Part shown: piece after piece, positions 1-7,986 of the stretch
Layout of the letters: each line of letters opens with the position of its first letter
Numbering within the stretch: position 1 is the stretch's first letter
Source of the DNA: Streptomyces cacaoi
GTDB taxonomy: Bacteria; Actinomycetota; Actinomycetes; Streptomycetales; Streptomycetaceae
Direction: 5' to 3'
NCBI RefSeq assembly: GCF_006539165.1
Contig: NZ_BJMM01000053.1
Location: forward strand, 1-38,984
Length of the DNA: 38,984 nt
The notes under the pieces: generated by a model
The model's database searches: none
Told to the model about the DNA's origin: nothing
The model's input: only the letters and a program-made list of their open reading frames with translations
Made by a program: the position numbers and the translations under genes

Positions 1-206
1 GGGGGGGGGGGGGAGGAGGGGACGGCGGGCGGCGGGGAAGCGGGCGGCCCGGTGTGCGGAGGGGGCCGGGCCGCCCGCTGGACGGTACGGATGTGGAGGG
101 GCGCCGGCAGCGACACCGTCGAGCGGGCGCCCGCAGGAAGGATGCGCGGACTCCGGTCGTCTACGCGCGCCACCCGTCACGATCCGTCATCCGTAAGCTG
201 GAGATG

Positions 207-1241
207 ATGGAATCCGTCGGAACGAGCGCACTCAGCGAACTGGATCTGCGGCTGCTGCACGCGCTCCAGATCCACCCCCGCGCACCCTGGACCGTCGTCG
301 GCGAGGCGCTCGGTGTCAGCGCGCCCACCGTCGCCCGCCGCTGGGCCCGCCTCCACGAGGCCGGGCACGCCTGGGTCACCGCCTACCATCCGCAGCTCCA
401 CCAGGGCACCCACGACCCCGTGAGCGCCTACGTCGCCGCCGAGTGCGCCCCCGGCACGGCGGCCGAGGCCGCACACGCCCTCGCCCGGCACCCCGAGGTG
501 CTCTCCGTCGAACTGACCGCGGGCGCCTGCGACCTGTTCATCACCGTCGGAGCCCGCGACCGGGCCGCCCTCGCCGACTACCTCCTCGGCCCCCTCGGCC
601 AGGTGCCCGGGCTCCGCCGCCTCACCACCTCGTGGGTGACCCGGCTGTGGCTCGAAGGCAGCCGCTGGCGACTGCGCACCCTCGACCGCACCGAGGCCCG
701 CACCCTGCGCGACGCCGCCGACACCGCCCTCCCCCGGCCCCGCCCCGCGCCGTCCGGGGAGCGCGACCCCGTCGACGCGCGCATGATCGCGCTGCTCGCC
801 GAGGACGGCCGCACCTCCTACGCACGGCTCGCCGACGCCTGCGGGGTCACCGAGGCCACCGCCCGGCGCCGGCTCGCCGCACTGCTGCGCGCCGGACGCC
901 TCGCGCTGCGCTGCGACGTCTCCTGGGAAGCCGCCGGATGGCCCGTCACCGCCACCCTGTGGGCCCGTGTGCCCGGCGACCGGCTGGAGGAGACCGCCCG
1001 TGCGCTCACCACACTGCCGCAGGCACGGCTCGTCGCCAGCTGCGTCGGAGAGGCCGACCTCGTCCTCGGGCTGTGGCTGCCCGCGCCGTCCGAGGTGCAC
1101 CGGGTGGCGGCGCAGCTCGCCCGGCGGTTTCCCGGGGTCGAGGTCGTGCGGTGGCTGACCGGGCTGCGGTCCGTCAAGCGGATCGGGAGGCTGCTCGACT
1201 CCGAGGGGAGGGCCGCGGGATGGATCCCGCGCGCAGACTGA
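207..1241 (+). CDS. Lrp/AsnC-family transcriptional regulator with two tandem Lrp modules
   Basis: This is a DNA-binding regulator of the leucine-responsive (Lrp/AsnC) type, 344 aa from the ATG at 207. Two copies of the same architecture are visible. The first winged HTH begins at LDLRLLHAL and contains the recognition region VSAPTVARRWARL, followed by a RAM-like ligand domain. The second HTH (VDARMIALLAEDGRTSYARL, then VTEATARRRLAALL) is followed by a second RAM-like domain ending near the C-terminus. Ordinary Lrp proteins are about 150 aa, so this is a duplicated form, known in actinobacteria. The open frame continues upstream to 54, but that part is Arg/Gly-rich and looks non-coding. A TANNNT element (TAAGCT, 194-199) lies 7 nt before ATG 207, which suggests a leaderless start; ATG 204 is the alternative. 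The ligand and target genes are unknown. Confidence 0.85.
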   Translation: MESVGTSALSELDLRLLHALQIHPRAPWTVVGEALGVSAPTVARRWARLHEAGHAWVTAYHPQLHQGTHDPVSAYVAAECAPGTAAEAAHALARHPEVLSVELTAGACDLFITVGARDRAALADYLLGPLGQVPGLRRLTTSWVTRLWLEGSRWRLRTLDRTEARTLRDAADTALPRPRPAPSGERDPVDARMIALLAEDGRTSYARLADACGVTEATARRRLAALLRAGRLALRCDVSWEAAGWPVTATLWARVPGDRLEETARALTTLPQARLVASCVGEADLVLGLWLPAPSEVHRVAAQLARRFPGVEVVRWLTGLRSVKRIGRLLDSEGRAAGWIPRAD

Positions 1242-1339
1242 TCCGCCCCCGCGGGGGTCGGCCTTCTTCGCCCCATGGACGATGTGCGGCTTCGCGCCGG
1301 TGTCGTGGCCTCCGCGTCGTCTGCCGTGTTTTCCGCCGC

Positions 1340-1600
1340 GGCGGGAGATCGCTCGCGCTCGTCCTCAAACGCCGGACGGGCTCTTTTTTGCCCCCGTTTC
1401 CCGCCCCGGCGGGGAATCGCTCGCGCTCGTCCTCAAACTCCCCCAGCCTCCGGCCGGGAGGGGCCCCCAGACGGGCTCTTTTTGCCCCGGCGGCGGGGAG
1501 TCGCTCGTCCTCGAACTCCCCCGGCCTCCGGCCGGTAGGGGCCCCGGACAAGGTCGCCGGGTGCAGCCTGTCCGGCGTTTGAGGGCGAGCGCCCTGGCGC
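1340..1600. repeat. Intergenic repeat cluster with direct and inverted copies
   Basis: This 393-bp gap between the Lrp gene and the convergent glycosyltransferase holds a repeated core, CGCTCGTCCTCAAAC. Copies lie near 1356-1370 and 1424-1438, with a diverged copy (CTCGTCCTCGAAC) near 1504-1516. An inverted, slightly diverged partner (TCCGGCGTTTGAGGGCGAGC) lies at 1571-1590. The sequence GACGGGCTCTTTTT follows two of the copies (near 1375 and 1470). Direct and inverted copies can pair into hairpins followed by T-runs, so the cluster may serve as a bidirectional terminator. No gene is seen here. Confidence 0.6.
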
Positions 1601-1635
1601 GATGCCTGAACGGTCAGGCCGGCGAACGCGAGGCG

Positions 1636-3159
1636 TCAACGAGCCCGCACATAAATGTCCGCTCCGTCGATGCGGGCGGCCCGCTCGTACCCCCGCTCCA
1701 GGGCCCCGCGCAGCGACGGCACCCGCCATGCCCCGTACGGCTTCCCCCGCGCATCGTCGACGATCAACTGCGGTGGCCGCCGCCGCAGCTCCCACCGGAA
1801 GTAGGGCCAGGCGCCGTCCATCGCGTACCGCTCCCCCACCCGCGCGGGGCCGCGCCCGCCGCTGAAGTTGGTGAGGAACCCGGCCGTGAGGTACCGCGAG
1901 GCGGGGGCCCGTTGGGAGAGCCAGTAGCCCTCCGGGTGCATGCCCCACAGCAGGACGCGGTCGTCGGGGTCGGTGTAGGCGCGGACGGTGTCGGCGACGC
2001 GGTGCGCGTGGTCGAGTTCGGTGCGATCGGCGGTGAACCCCCAGCCGACGAAGCAGCAGGAGATCAGCGCCGTCAGCGCCATCGACGTCATCGCCGTCCG
2101 CGGGTGGATCTCGCGCAGCGCGGCGGCGCCCAGGAGGGCCAGCGGGGGCACGACCTGGAGGAAGTAGTGCCCGAAGAACTGGAGGCCGACGGTGGAGGCG
2201 CCGAGCGAGGCGGCGAGCCAGGCCCACAGGTCGGCGGTGTGCCGCAGCCGGCGCCGCCGGGGACCGGTCACCGCGACGAGCCCGGCGACGAGCGGGAGCG
2301 CGGCGAGGGCGAGCAGTCCGAGTCCGCCCGCGGCACGCAGCAGGGGGCGCAGCCCGGACCCGTCGGCGGAGAGGTAGGCGCCGGAGCCGGTGGCGATCCA
2401 GTACAGGAACCGCCCGGGCTGGAAGGCGAGCGCGAGCGCGAGCACCGGCAGCGCCGCGGCGGCGCCGAGCCGGAGCAGGGCGCGCGGGCCGGCCCGGTGC
2501 TGCCACAGGATCACCAGTACGGGCAGCAGGACGGCGCCGCCGGTCTGTTTGCACAGGGCGGCGCCCGCGATCGCCAGCCCGGCCCAGGCCCAGCGGGAGC
2601 GTTCGGCGCACCAGATCGCCGCGACCGTCCACGGCAGCATGAAGACCTCGAACGTCGCCGCCTGGGTGTCCTCGGGGTCGAGGCCCACGGTCAGCAGGAC
2701 GTAGGCGGCGCCTGCGGCCCAGGCGGTGCGCTCTCCCCAGCGCCGGTGGGCGATGGACGCGGCGAACCCGGCGCCGACGACGACGGCGACGATCGCGGCG
2801 ATCCGCACCGGCCACAGCGACCCGTCCCCGAACAGTCCGAACGCGCCCCGGTACAGCCACGGCACGAGGGGCGGCTTGCGGTCGACGACGGTGTCGTAGA
2901 GCACGCCGCCGTCGGCGAGTTGCCGCGCCTGGGTGGCCAGGAAGCCCTCGTCGGGGTTCCACAGGGTCCGCGCGAAGGACGGCGCACGGGTCAGCAGGGT
3001 GAGCACGACGAGCGTGGGGAACAGCCGCGGCCAGAACGCGGGGATCCGGCGGCCCGGCGGCTGGGCGGGCGGAGCGGGGGCCGCGGGCGCCCTGGGGGGC
3101 GAGGCGGCACGGGCCGGTCGTGCGCCCGGTGCGTATCGCTCGACGGAGGGCTGCGGCAT
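1636..3159 (-). CDS. Polytopic membrane glycosyltransferase, GT-C (ArnT/PMT-like) type
   Basis: A 507-aa integral membrane protein. The N-terminus (about 40 residues) is Pro/Ala/Arg-rich, followed by about ten hydrophobic segments from residue 44 to about 370. Two GT-C hallmarks are visible: an acidic pair in a first-loop motif NPDEGF (residues 68-73) and DRKPPLVPWLY (93-103), a motif typical of lipid-linked-sugar transferases such as ArnT and dolichyl-phosphate-mannose mannosyltransferases. It probably moves a sugar from a polyprenyl-phosphate donor to an extracytoplasmic acceptor, but neither donor nor acceptor can be read from the sequence. The ATG start at 3159 has no good Shine-Dalgarno. 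TAGGTT on the minus strand (3166-3171) is 6 nt upstream, consistent with a leaderless transcript. Confidence 0.85.
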   Translation of the reverse strand: MPQPSVERYAPGARPARAASPPRAPAAPAPPAQPPGRRIPAFWPRLFPTLVVLTLLTRAPSFARTLWNPDEGFLATQARQLADGGVLYDTVVDRKPPLVPWLYRGAFGLFGDGSLWPVRIAAIVAVVVGAGFAASIAHRRWGERTAWAAGAAYVLLTVGLDPEDTQAATFEVFMLPWTVAAIWCAERSRWAWAGLAIAGAALCKQTGGAVLLPVLVILWQHRAGPRALLRLGAAAALPVLALALAFQPGRFLYWIATGSGAYLSADGSGLRPLLRAAGGLGLLALAALPLVAGLVAVTGPRRRRLRHTADLWAWLAASLGASTVGLQFFGHYFLQVVPPLALLGAAALREIHPRTAMTSMALTALISCCFVGWGFTADRTELDHAHRVADTVRAYTDPDDRVLLWGMHPEGYWLSQRAPASRYLTAGFLTNFSGGRGPARVGERYAMDGAWPYFRWELRRRPPQLIVDDARGKPYGAWRVPSLRGALERGYERAARIDGADIYVRAR

Positions 3160-3196
3160 GGCCCCAACCTATCGAGCCCCCGCGGCCCCCTCCCGC

Positions 3197-3335
3197 CGGG
3201 CCGTGACGAACCGGCCGCGCCCCGGGCACCCGCGCCCACCAGGACCGGTTGCGCCCGAGCCGTCCGCGTCCACCCCGACCGGCCGCACCCCGGACCGCCC
3301 GCGTCCACCCGGACCGGCCGCGCCCCGGCAACCGG
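3197..3335. repeat. Imperfect ~35-bp tandem repeat, about 3.5 units
   Basis: Units beginning near 3232, 3266 and 3301 share the pattern GCGYCCACC, then GACCGG, then YGCRCCC. A partial unit precedes them near 3200. The array lies in the gap between the divergent glycosyltransferase and hydrolase genes, just upstream of the region expected to hold the hydrolase promoter (a TAGCCT element is near 3399). Confidence 0.5.
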
Positions 3336-3441
3336 TGTCGTGGCGTCGCCGCCGGGTGGATGCCGGACCGTGCCGTGGCCGCGCGGTCCGCCGCTTGCTA
3401 GCCTCCAGGAGGCCGTGCGCGAGACCGAGGAGGTGGTACCC

Positions 3442-3492
3442 GTGAACAACACGACGTGGGTGCTCTCCTTCGGGGTCACGGTCGGGCGATAG
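3442..3492 (+). CDS. Possible 16-residue leader peptide ORF upstream of the hydrolase
   Basis: A GTG at 3442 is preceded by a very strong ribosome-binding site, GAGGAGG (3427-3433), at 8-nt spacing. The frame encodes MNNTTWVLSFGVTVGR and stops with TAG at 3490-3492. The hydrolase ATG follows 53 nt later with its own weaker GAAAGG site. The peptide has no run of a single amino acid that would indicate a classical attenuator. The quality of the ribosome site compared with the tiny ORF is the main argument. It could also be the remnant start of a lost gene. Confidence 0.35.
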   Translation: MNNTTWVLSFGVTVGR

Positions 3493-3545
3493 GCGGCAGG
3501 GGTCGTCCGGGAGCGCCGTTCCGCGCACTCCCGAAAGGCACGACC

Positions 3546-4285
3546 ATGCGGTTCACTTCACTACAGCGCCTCGACGACGGCGTCGTCGAGCGCGCGTTCA
3601 CCCTCGGCGGGATCCCCGGCATCGTCTGGACGCCCGCGTCCACGTCCGCGTCCGCACCGGCACCGCTGATCCTTCTCGGCCACCCCACGCTGGGGCTGCA
3701 CACGATGTATCCCCGGCTGGCGGCGCGCGCCCGGCAGGCCACGGCGGACGGCTTCGCCACCGCCACCATCGAGCTGCCCGGGTGCGGCGACCGGCCCCGG
3801 TGGCCCGCCGTCGAGCGGGCCCGCGCCGAGCTGCGCCGGGCGCTGCGGGCCGGCGAACCGGTCACCGACGAGATCGCCGACGCGCTCGTGTCGCCGCTCG
3901 TCGACCGGTCCGTACCGGAGTGGCGAGCCGCCCTGGACGCCCTTCTGGCGCTGCCCGGGATCGGCGGCCCGGTCGGGTACTCGGGGGGAGTGATCTCCCT
4001 CGGGATCCGGCTGGCGCTGGCCGAGCCGCGCATCTCCGCCGCGGTGCTGTTCGCGGGGAGCCTCGTCCCGCGCGCCGTGTTCGAGGAGGCCCGGCGGGTC
4101 ACCGTCCCGCTGCACGTCCTGTTGCAGTGGGACGACGAGGGCAACGACCGGCAGGCGGCCCTGGATCTGTTCGACGCCTTCGGCTCCCGGGAGAAGACGC
4201 TGCACGCCACCACGGGCGGGCACACCGGCGTCCCGGGTTCGCGGCGGACTCCGCCGCCCGGTTCTTCGTCCGCCACCTGCGTTAG
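3546..4285 (+). CDS. Alpha/beta hydrolase (dienelactone hydrolase-like), frameshifted near the 3' end
   Basis: A small soluble alpha/beta hydrolase starting at ATG 3546 with GAAAGG 7 nt upstream. A likely catalytic triad is visible: Ser146 in GYSGG, Asp197 in QWDDEGN and His226 in GGHTG. After Pro230 the frame leaves the expected ending. One frame over, the same DNA reads GFAADSAARFFVRHLR and stops at 4285, exactly how this family usually ends. Restoring one base in the CCCGGG at 4233-4237 rejoins the two parts and gives a protein of about 246 aa. As written, the frame instead runs on to 4493 (316 aa from this start) and overlaps the 3' end of dxs on the other strand. The break lies after the triad, so it may be a recent mutation or a sequencing error in a G run. 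The substrate is unknown. Confidence 0.75.
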
Positions 4286-4290
4286 GTCGC

Positions 4291-4324
4291 CTCCTCGTCC
4301 GCGGTCCGGCCGCGGATCGAGGAG
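4291..4324. terminator. Bulged hairpin between convergent hydrolase and dxs
   Basis: The arms CTCCTCGTCCGCGG (4291-4304) and CCGCGGATCGAGGAG (4310-4324) pair with a single bulged A around a 5-nt loop. It starts 6 bp after the restored hydrolase stop and lies between two convergent genes, as expected of a bidirectional terminator. There is no T-run. Confidence 0.55.
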
Positions 4325-4425
4325 CGGGCCGTTCGTGCAGCGGGCGGCACCCGCGACGGCAGCGGGCCCGCCTCCGTCCCTCCAGGAGAGGGGGGAGACG
4401 GGCCCGGTGCGGAGCCCGACCGGGG

Positions 4426-6345
4426 TCAGTCTCGGGCGATTTCGGCGCGTTCGGCGTCGTAGCGGCCGTCCAGCTTGGCGACGAGGCCGGTGACCTGGCG
4501 GGCGATGTCCGGTGCCGTCAGGCCGATCTCGGACATGACCTCGCCGCGGGAGCCGTGGTCGAGGAACCGCTCGGGGATGCCGAAGTCGCGCAGCGGCACG
4601 TCGACGCCGGCGTCGCGCAGCGCCTGGGCGACGGCCGAACCGACGCCGCCCGCACGGCTGTTGTCCTCGACGGTGACGACGACGCGGTGCTCGTCGGCGA
4701 GCGGCGGGAGCGACTCGTCGACGGGCTTGACCCAGCGCGGGTCGACGACGGTGGCCGAGATCCCCTGCTTGTCGAGCAGGGTCGCGATCTCCAGGCACAT
4801 GGGCGCGAGCCCGCCGACGGAGACGATGAGGACGTCGGGCCGCGGCTGCCCGGCGCCGGGCTCGGCCAGCACGTCCATGCCGCCGATGCGGCGGACAGCG
4901 GGCACGGAGGGGCCGACGGCGCCCTTGGAGTAGCGGACGACGGTGGGGGCGTCGTCCACCTCGACGGCCTCACGCAGCTGCTGGCGTACCTGTTCGGCGT
5001 CGCGGGGCGCGGCCAGCCGCAGTCCGGGCACGCACTGGAGGATCGACATGTCCCACATGCCGTTGTGCGAGGGCCCGTCGGAGCCGGTGACGCCGGCCCG
5101 GTCCAGCACGAAGGTGACGCCGCACCGGTGCAGGGCGACGTCCATCAGCAGCTGGTCGAAGGCGCGGTTGAGGAAGGTGGCGTAGACGGCGAAGACGGGG
5201 TGCAGGCCGCCGGTGGCGAGGCCGGCTGCGGAGACCGCGCCGTGCTGCTCGGCGATGCCGACGTCGTAGACGCGCTCGGGGAACTCCTGGGCGAAGGCGT
5301 GGAGTCCGACGGGGCGCATCATCGCCGCGGTGATGGCGACGATGTCCTCCCGCTCGCGGCCGAGCTTGACCATCTCCTCGCCGAAGACCGAAGTCCAGTC
5401 GGCGCCGGAGGACTTGACGGGCAGCCCGGTGTCGGGGTGGATGACGGGGACGGCGTGGAACTGGTCGGCCTCGTCCTGCCGGGCGGGCTGGTAGCCGCGG
5501 CCCTTCTCGGTGAGGCAGTGGACGAGGACGGGGCCGCCGAACCGTTTGGCCCGCTGGAGCGCCGATTCGACGGCCGCGATGTCGTGCCCGTCGATGGGGC
5601 CGACGTACTTCAGGCCGAGGTCTTCGAACATGCCCTGCGGGGCGATGAAGTCCTTCAGGCCCTTCTTCGCGCCGTGCAGCGTCTCGTAGAGCGGCTTGCC
5701 GACGACGGGGGTGCGGTTGAGCATCTCCTTGCCGCGGGCCAGGAAGCGCTCGTAGCCGTCGGTGGTGCGCAGGGTGGCGAGGTGGTTGGCGAGCCCGCCG
5801 ATGGTCGGCTCGTAGGAGCGCTCGTTGTCGTTGACCACGATGACGAGCGGACGGTCCTTGGCCGCGGCGATGTTGTTGAGCGCTTCCCAGGCCATTCCGC
5901 CGGTGAGCGCCCCGTCGCCGATGACGGCGACGACGTGGTCGTCACCGCCGCGCACCTCGTTGGCCTTCGCCAGGCCGTCGGCCCAGCCGAGCACCGTGGA
6001 GGCGTGCGAGTTCTCGATGATGTCGTGCGCCGATTCGGCGCGCGAGGGGTAGCCGGACATGCCGCCCTTGGCGCGCAGCTTGGAGAAGTCCTGGCGGCCG
6101 GTGAGCAGCTTGTGCACATAGGACTGGTGCCCGGTGTCGAAGAGCACCTTGTCCTTCGGGGAGTCGAAGACCCGGTGCAGGGCGATGGTCAGCTCGACCA
6201 CGCCGAGGTTCGGGCCCAGGTGTCCGCCGGTCTTGGAGACCGCGTCGACCAGGAAGCTGCGGATCTCCCCGGCGAGCGCCTCCAGCTGCTCGGGGGTGAG
6301 CCGGTCCAGATCGCGTGGTCCCCTGATGCGGGTCAGCAACGCCAC
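4426..6345 (-). CDS. dxs: 1-deoxy-D-xylulose-5-phosphate synthase
   Basis: This is the first enzyme of the MEP isoprenoid pathway. It condenses pyruvate with glyceraldehyde 3-phosphate to 1-deoxy-D-xylulose 5-phosphate, using ThDP and Mg2+ in the cytoplasm. At 639 aa it matches the family length. Visible landmarks are GHQSYVHKLLTGR near the N-terminus, the ThDP motif GDGALTGGMAWEALNN followed by VNDNERS, the catalytic-glutamate segment DVGIAEQHGAV (Glu near residue 365), and a C-terminal transketolase domain. The start is GTG at 6345, behind a strong AAGGAGG. It is the last of the minus-strand block but has its own promoter-like sequence and is separated from the xyl permease by a hairpin, so it is probably its own transcription unit. 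Streptomyces often carry two dxs copies; this one looks intact. Confidence 0.97.
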   Translation of the reverse strand: MALLTRIRGPRDLDRLTPEQLEALAGEIRSFLVDAVSKTGGHLGPNLGVVELTIALHRVFDSPKDKVLFDTGHQSYVHKLLTGRQDFSKLRAKGGMSGYPSRAESAHDIIENSHASTVLGWADGLAKANEVRGGDDHVVAVIGDGALTGGMAWEALNNIAAAKDRPLVIVVNDNERSYEPTIGGLANHLATLRTTDGYERFLARGKEMLNRTPVVGKPLYETLHGAKKGLKDFIAPQGMFEDLGLKYVGPIDGHDIAAVESALQRAKRFGGPVLVHCLTEKGRGYQPARQDEADQFHAVPVIHPDTGLPVKSSGADWTSVFGEEMVKLGREREDIVAITAAMMRPVGLHAFAQEFPERVYDVGIAEQHGAVSAAGLATGGLHPVFAVYATFLNRAFDQLLMDVALHRCGVTFVLDRAGVTGSDGPSHNGMWDMSILQCVPGLRLAAPRDAEQVRQQLREAVEVDDAPTVVRYSKGAVGPSVPAVRRIGGMDVLAEPGAGQPRPDVLIVSVGGLAPMCLEIATLLDKQGISATVVDPRWVKPVDESLPPLADEHRVVVTVEDNSRAGGVGSAVAQALRDAGVDVPLRDFGIPERFLDHGSRGEVMSEIGLTAPDIARQVTGLVAKLDGRYDAERAEIARD

Positions 6346-6426
6346 CCGTACCTCCTTGCTTCGAGCGTGCTCGCGCGTATCGAGCCGTGTGATCGAGCAT
6401 GTGATCGTGCTGTGCCGATTCCGTCG

Positions 6427-6456
6427 AGTCTAATGTTCCGCCCGCGAGGTCGGTCA
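6427..6456 (-). promoter_or_regulatory. Candidate dxs promoter
   Basis: On the minus strand, TGACCG (6451-6456) and TAGACT (6427-6432) are separated by 18 bp. TAGACT fits the TANNNT form of the Streptomyces -10 element. The distance to the dxs GTG is about 80 nt. Confidence 0.45.
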
Positions 6457-6522
6457 TCGGCCGGTGCCATCTCGGTCACACGAACAGGCTCTTGCCCCGT
6501 GCGTGGACCCGTGTATGCACGG

Positions 6523-6569
6523 GCGGGGGCACGTGTGCCCGCGGCCGTACGCCGCACACGTGCCCCCGC
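6523..6569. terminator. 16-bp perfect hairpin between xylH and dxs
   Basis: GCGGGGGCACGTGTGC (6523-6538) and its exact reverse complement (6554-6569) flank a 15-nt loop. It lies about 110 bp beyond the xylH stop and upstream of the dxs promoter, so it probably ends transcripts from the xyl genes. As is common in Streptomyces, there is no U-tract. Confidence 0.6.
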
Positions 6570-6600
6570 TTCCGGAAAGTGACCTGTTTCTCACCCTCGC

Positions 6601-6648
6601 CGTCGTCCCGGCCGTCGTCCCTGCCGTCGTCCCGGCCGTCGTCCCGGC
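6601..6648. repeat. 12-bp tandem repeat, four copies
   Basis: CCGTCGTCCCGG is repeated four times in register (the second copy has CTG for CGG), just beyond the 3' end of xylH. It sits between the xylH stop and the hairpin at 6523-6569. No coding function is apparent. Confidence 0.7.
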
Positions 6649-6678
6649 CGGTGGACGGCACCGGCGCCGGCCGCGCTG

Positions 6679-7986
6679 TCAGGCGCGTCCGGCGGTCTTC
6701 TGGGTCCTGCGGGAGACGGAGTCGATCACGACGGCGGCGAGCAGCACCGCGCCGGTGATCATGTCCCGGACGGCGGAGCCGGTGCCGAGCAGGGCCATGC
6801 CGGAGTTGATCGACTGGATGACGAGCGCGCCCAGCAGCGCCGACCAGGTCTTTCCGCGCCCGCCGAAGAGGCTGGTGCCGCCGATCACGGCCGCGGCGAT
6901 GCAGTTCATCAGGAGGCTGCCGGCCCCGGAGGACTGGTTGGCCGCGTTGATCTGCGAGGCGAGGAACAGCCCGCCGATGGCCGCCATGGTCCCGGCGATG
7001 GAGTAGACCGAGATCCGGATCAGCGAGACGTTGATGCCCGCACGGGACGCGGCCTCGCTGCTGCCGCCGACGGCGAAGACCTTGCGGCCGTAGCCGGTGC
7101 GGCGCAGCACGAAGTCGCCCACGACCACGAAGCCGACGAAGATCACCACGGCCAGCGGCAGCCCCTTGTAGGAGTTGAAGACGAAGGCGGCGGCGTACGC
7201 GGGCACGGCCAGGACCACGGTGCGCAGCACGATCTCGCTGAGCGGGCGGCTGGGCACGTCGGCGGCCTTGCGGCGGCGGGCGTCCAGCAGCGAGAAGCCG
7301 AGGAAGGCCAGGACGCAGACGGTGGCCAGGCCCATGGCGGCGGCCTTGTCGGCGAAGTAGTGGTTGGTCAGCTGGGCGACGACGCCGTCGTCGTCCAGGT
7401 TGATCGTTCCGCTCGCGCCGAGGATCTGGAGCATCAGACCGTTCCAGCCGAGCAGGCCCGCCAGGGTGACGACGAACGCGGGTACGCCGATCCGGGCGAA
7501 GAAGAATCCGTGCACGGCCCCTGCCGCCATCCCGGTGAGGACGGCCAGGATCAGGGCGAGCACCTCGTTCATGCCCTGGTTGACGCTGAGCACGGCGAAG
7601 ACGGCCGCCGACATGCCGCTGACCGAGCCGACGGACAGGTCGATCTCGCCGAGGATCAGCACGAAGACGATGCCGACGGCGATCAGTCCGGTGCCGGCGC
7701 TCTGCACGAACAGGTCGTTGAGGTTGTTCGCGCTGAGGAAGGCGGAGTCCTGGAGCTGGAAGACCAGCGCGATGACGATCAGCCCGACGATCACGGGCAC
7801 GGAGCCCAGCTCGCCGGTGCGCAGCCGCCGCCCGAGGTCGGTGAGGTAGCCCTTGAAGCCCTCCTGGCGCACCAGGAGGCGCGGGTCGACGGTGGCGGTG
7901 GCGGCGCCGGAAGCGGCCGTTCCGGCATCCGTGCGCGGCTCCTCGTGCTGGGTCTCGCGGGGCTCGGCGGGGGTGCCGGTGCTCAC
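6679..7986 (-). CDS. xylH: Sugar ABC transporter permease (XylH-type)
   Basis: Membrane subunit of a ribose/xylose-class ABC importer, 435 aa. A polar N-terminus of about 60 residues precedes roughly ten hydrophobic segments, starting at VPVIVGLIVIALVFQL. The segment GEIDLSVGSVSGMSA is the typical signature of this permease family (BPD_transp_2), and NCIAAAVIGGTSLFGGRG near the C-terminus is another. The start is GTG at 7986, overlapping the xylG stop in GTGA, so translation is coupled. The open frame extends upstream through xylG in a wrong frame, which is not real coding. Order and partners match xylFGH next to rok7B7 in S. coelicolor; xylose as substrate is inferred from that synteny. Confidence 0.9.
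   Translation of the reverse strand: MSTGTPAEPRETQHEEPRTDAGTAASGAATATVDPRLLVRQEGFKGYLTDLGRRLRTGELGSVPVIVGLIVIALVFQLQDSAFLSANNLNDLFVQSAGTGLIAVGIVFVLILGEIDLSVGSVSGMSAAVFAVLSVNQGMNEVLALILAVLTGMAAGAVHGFFFARIGVPAFVVTLAGLLGWNGLMLQILGASGTINLDDDGVVAQLTNHYFADKAAAMGLATVCVLAFLGFSLLDARRRKAADVPSRPLSEIVLRTVVLAVPAYAAAFVFNSYKGLPLAVVIFVGFVVVGDFVLRRTGYGRKVFAVGGSSEAASRAGINVSLIRISVYSIAGTMAAIGGLFLASQINAANQSSGAGSLLMNCIAAAVIGGTSLFGGRGKTWSALLGALVIQSINSGMALLGTGSAVRDMITGAVLLAAVVIDSVSRRTQKTAGRA

Noticed and set aside
1..13. Run of 13 G at the window start
   Set aside because: It may be a contig edge or sequencing homopolymer; no feature can be supported.
4555..6582. 675-aa plus-strand frame opposite dxs
   Set aside because: Dxs on the minus strand is certain; the opposite frame is an Asp/Gly/Val-rich mirror of it.
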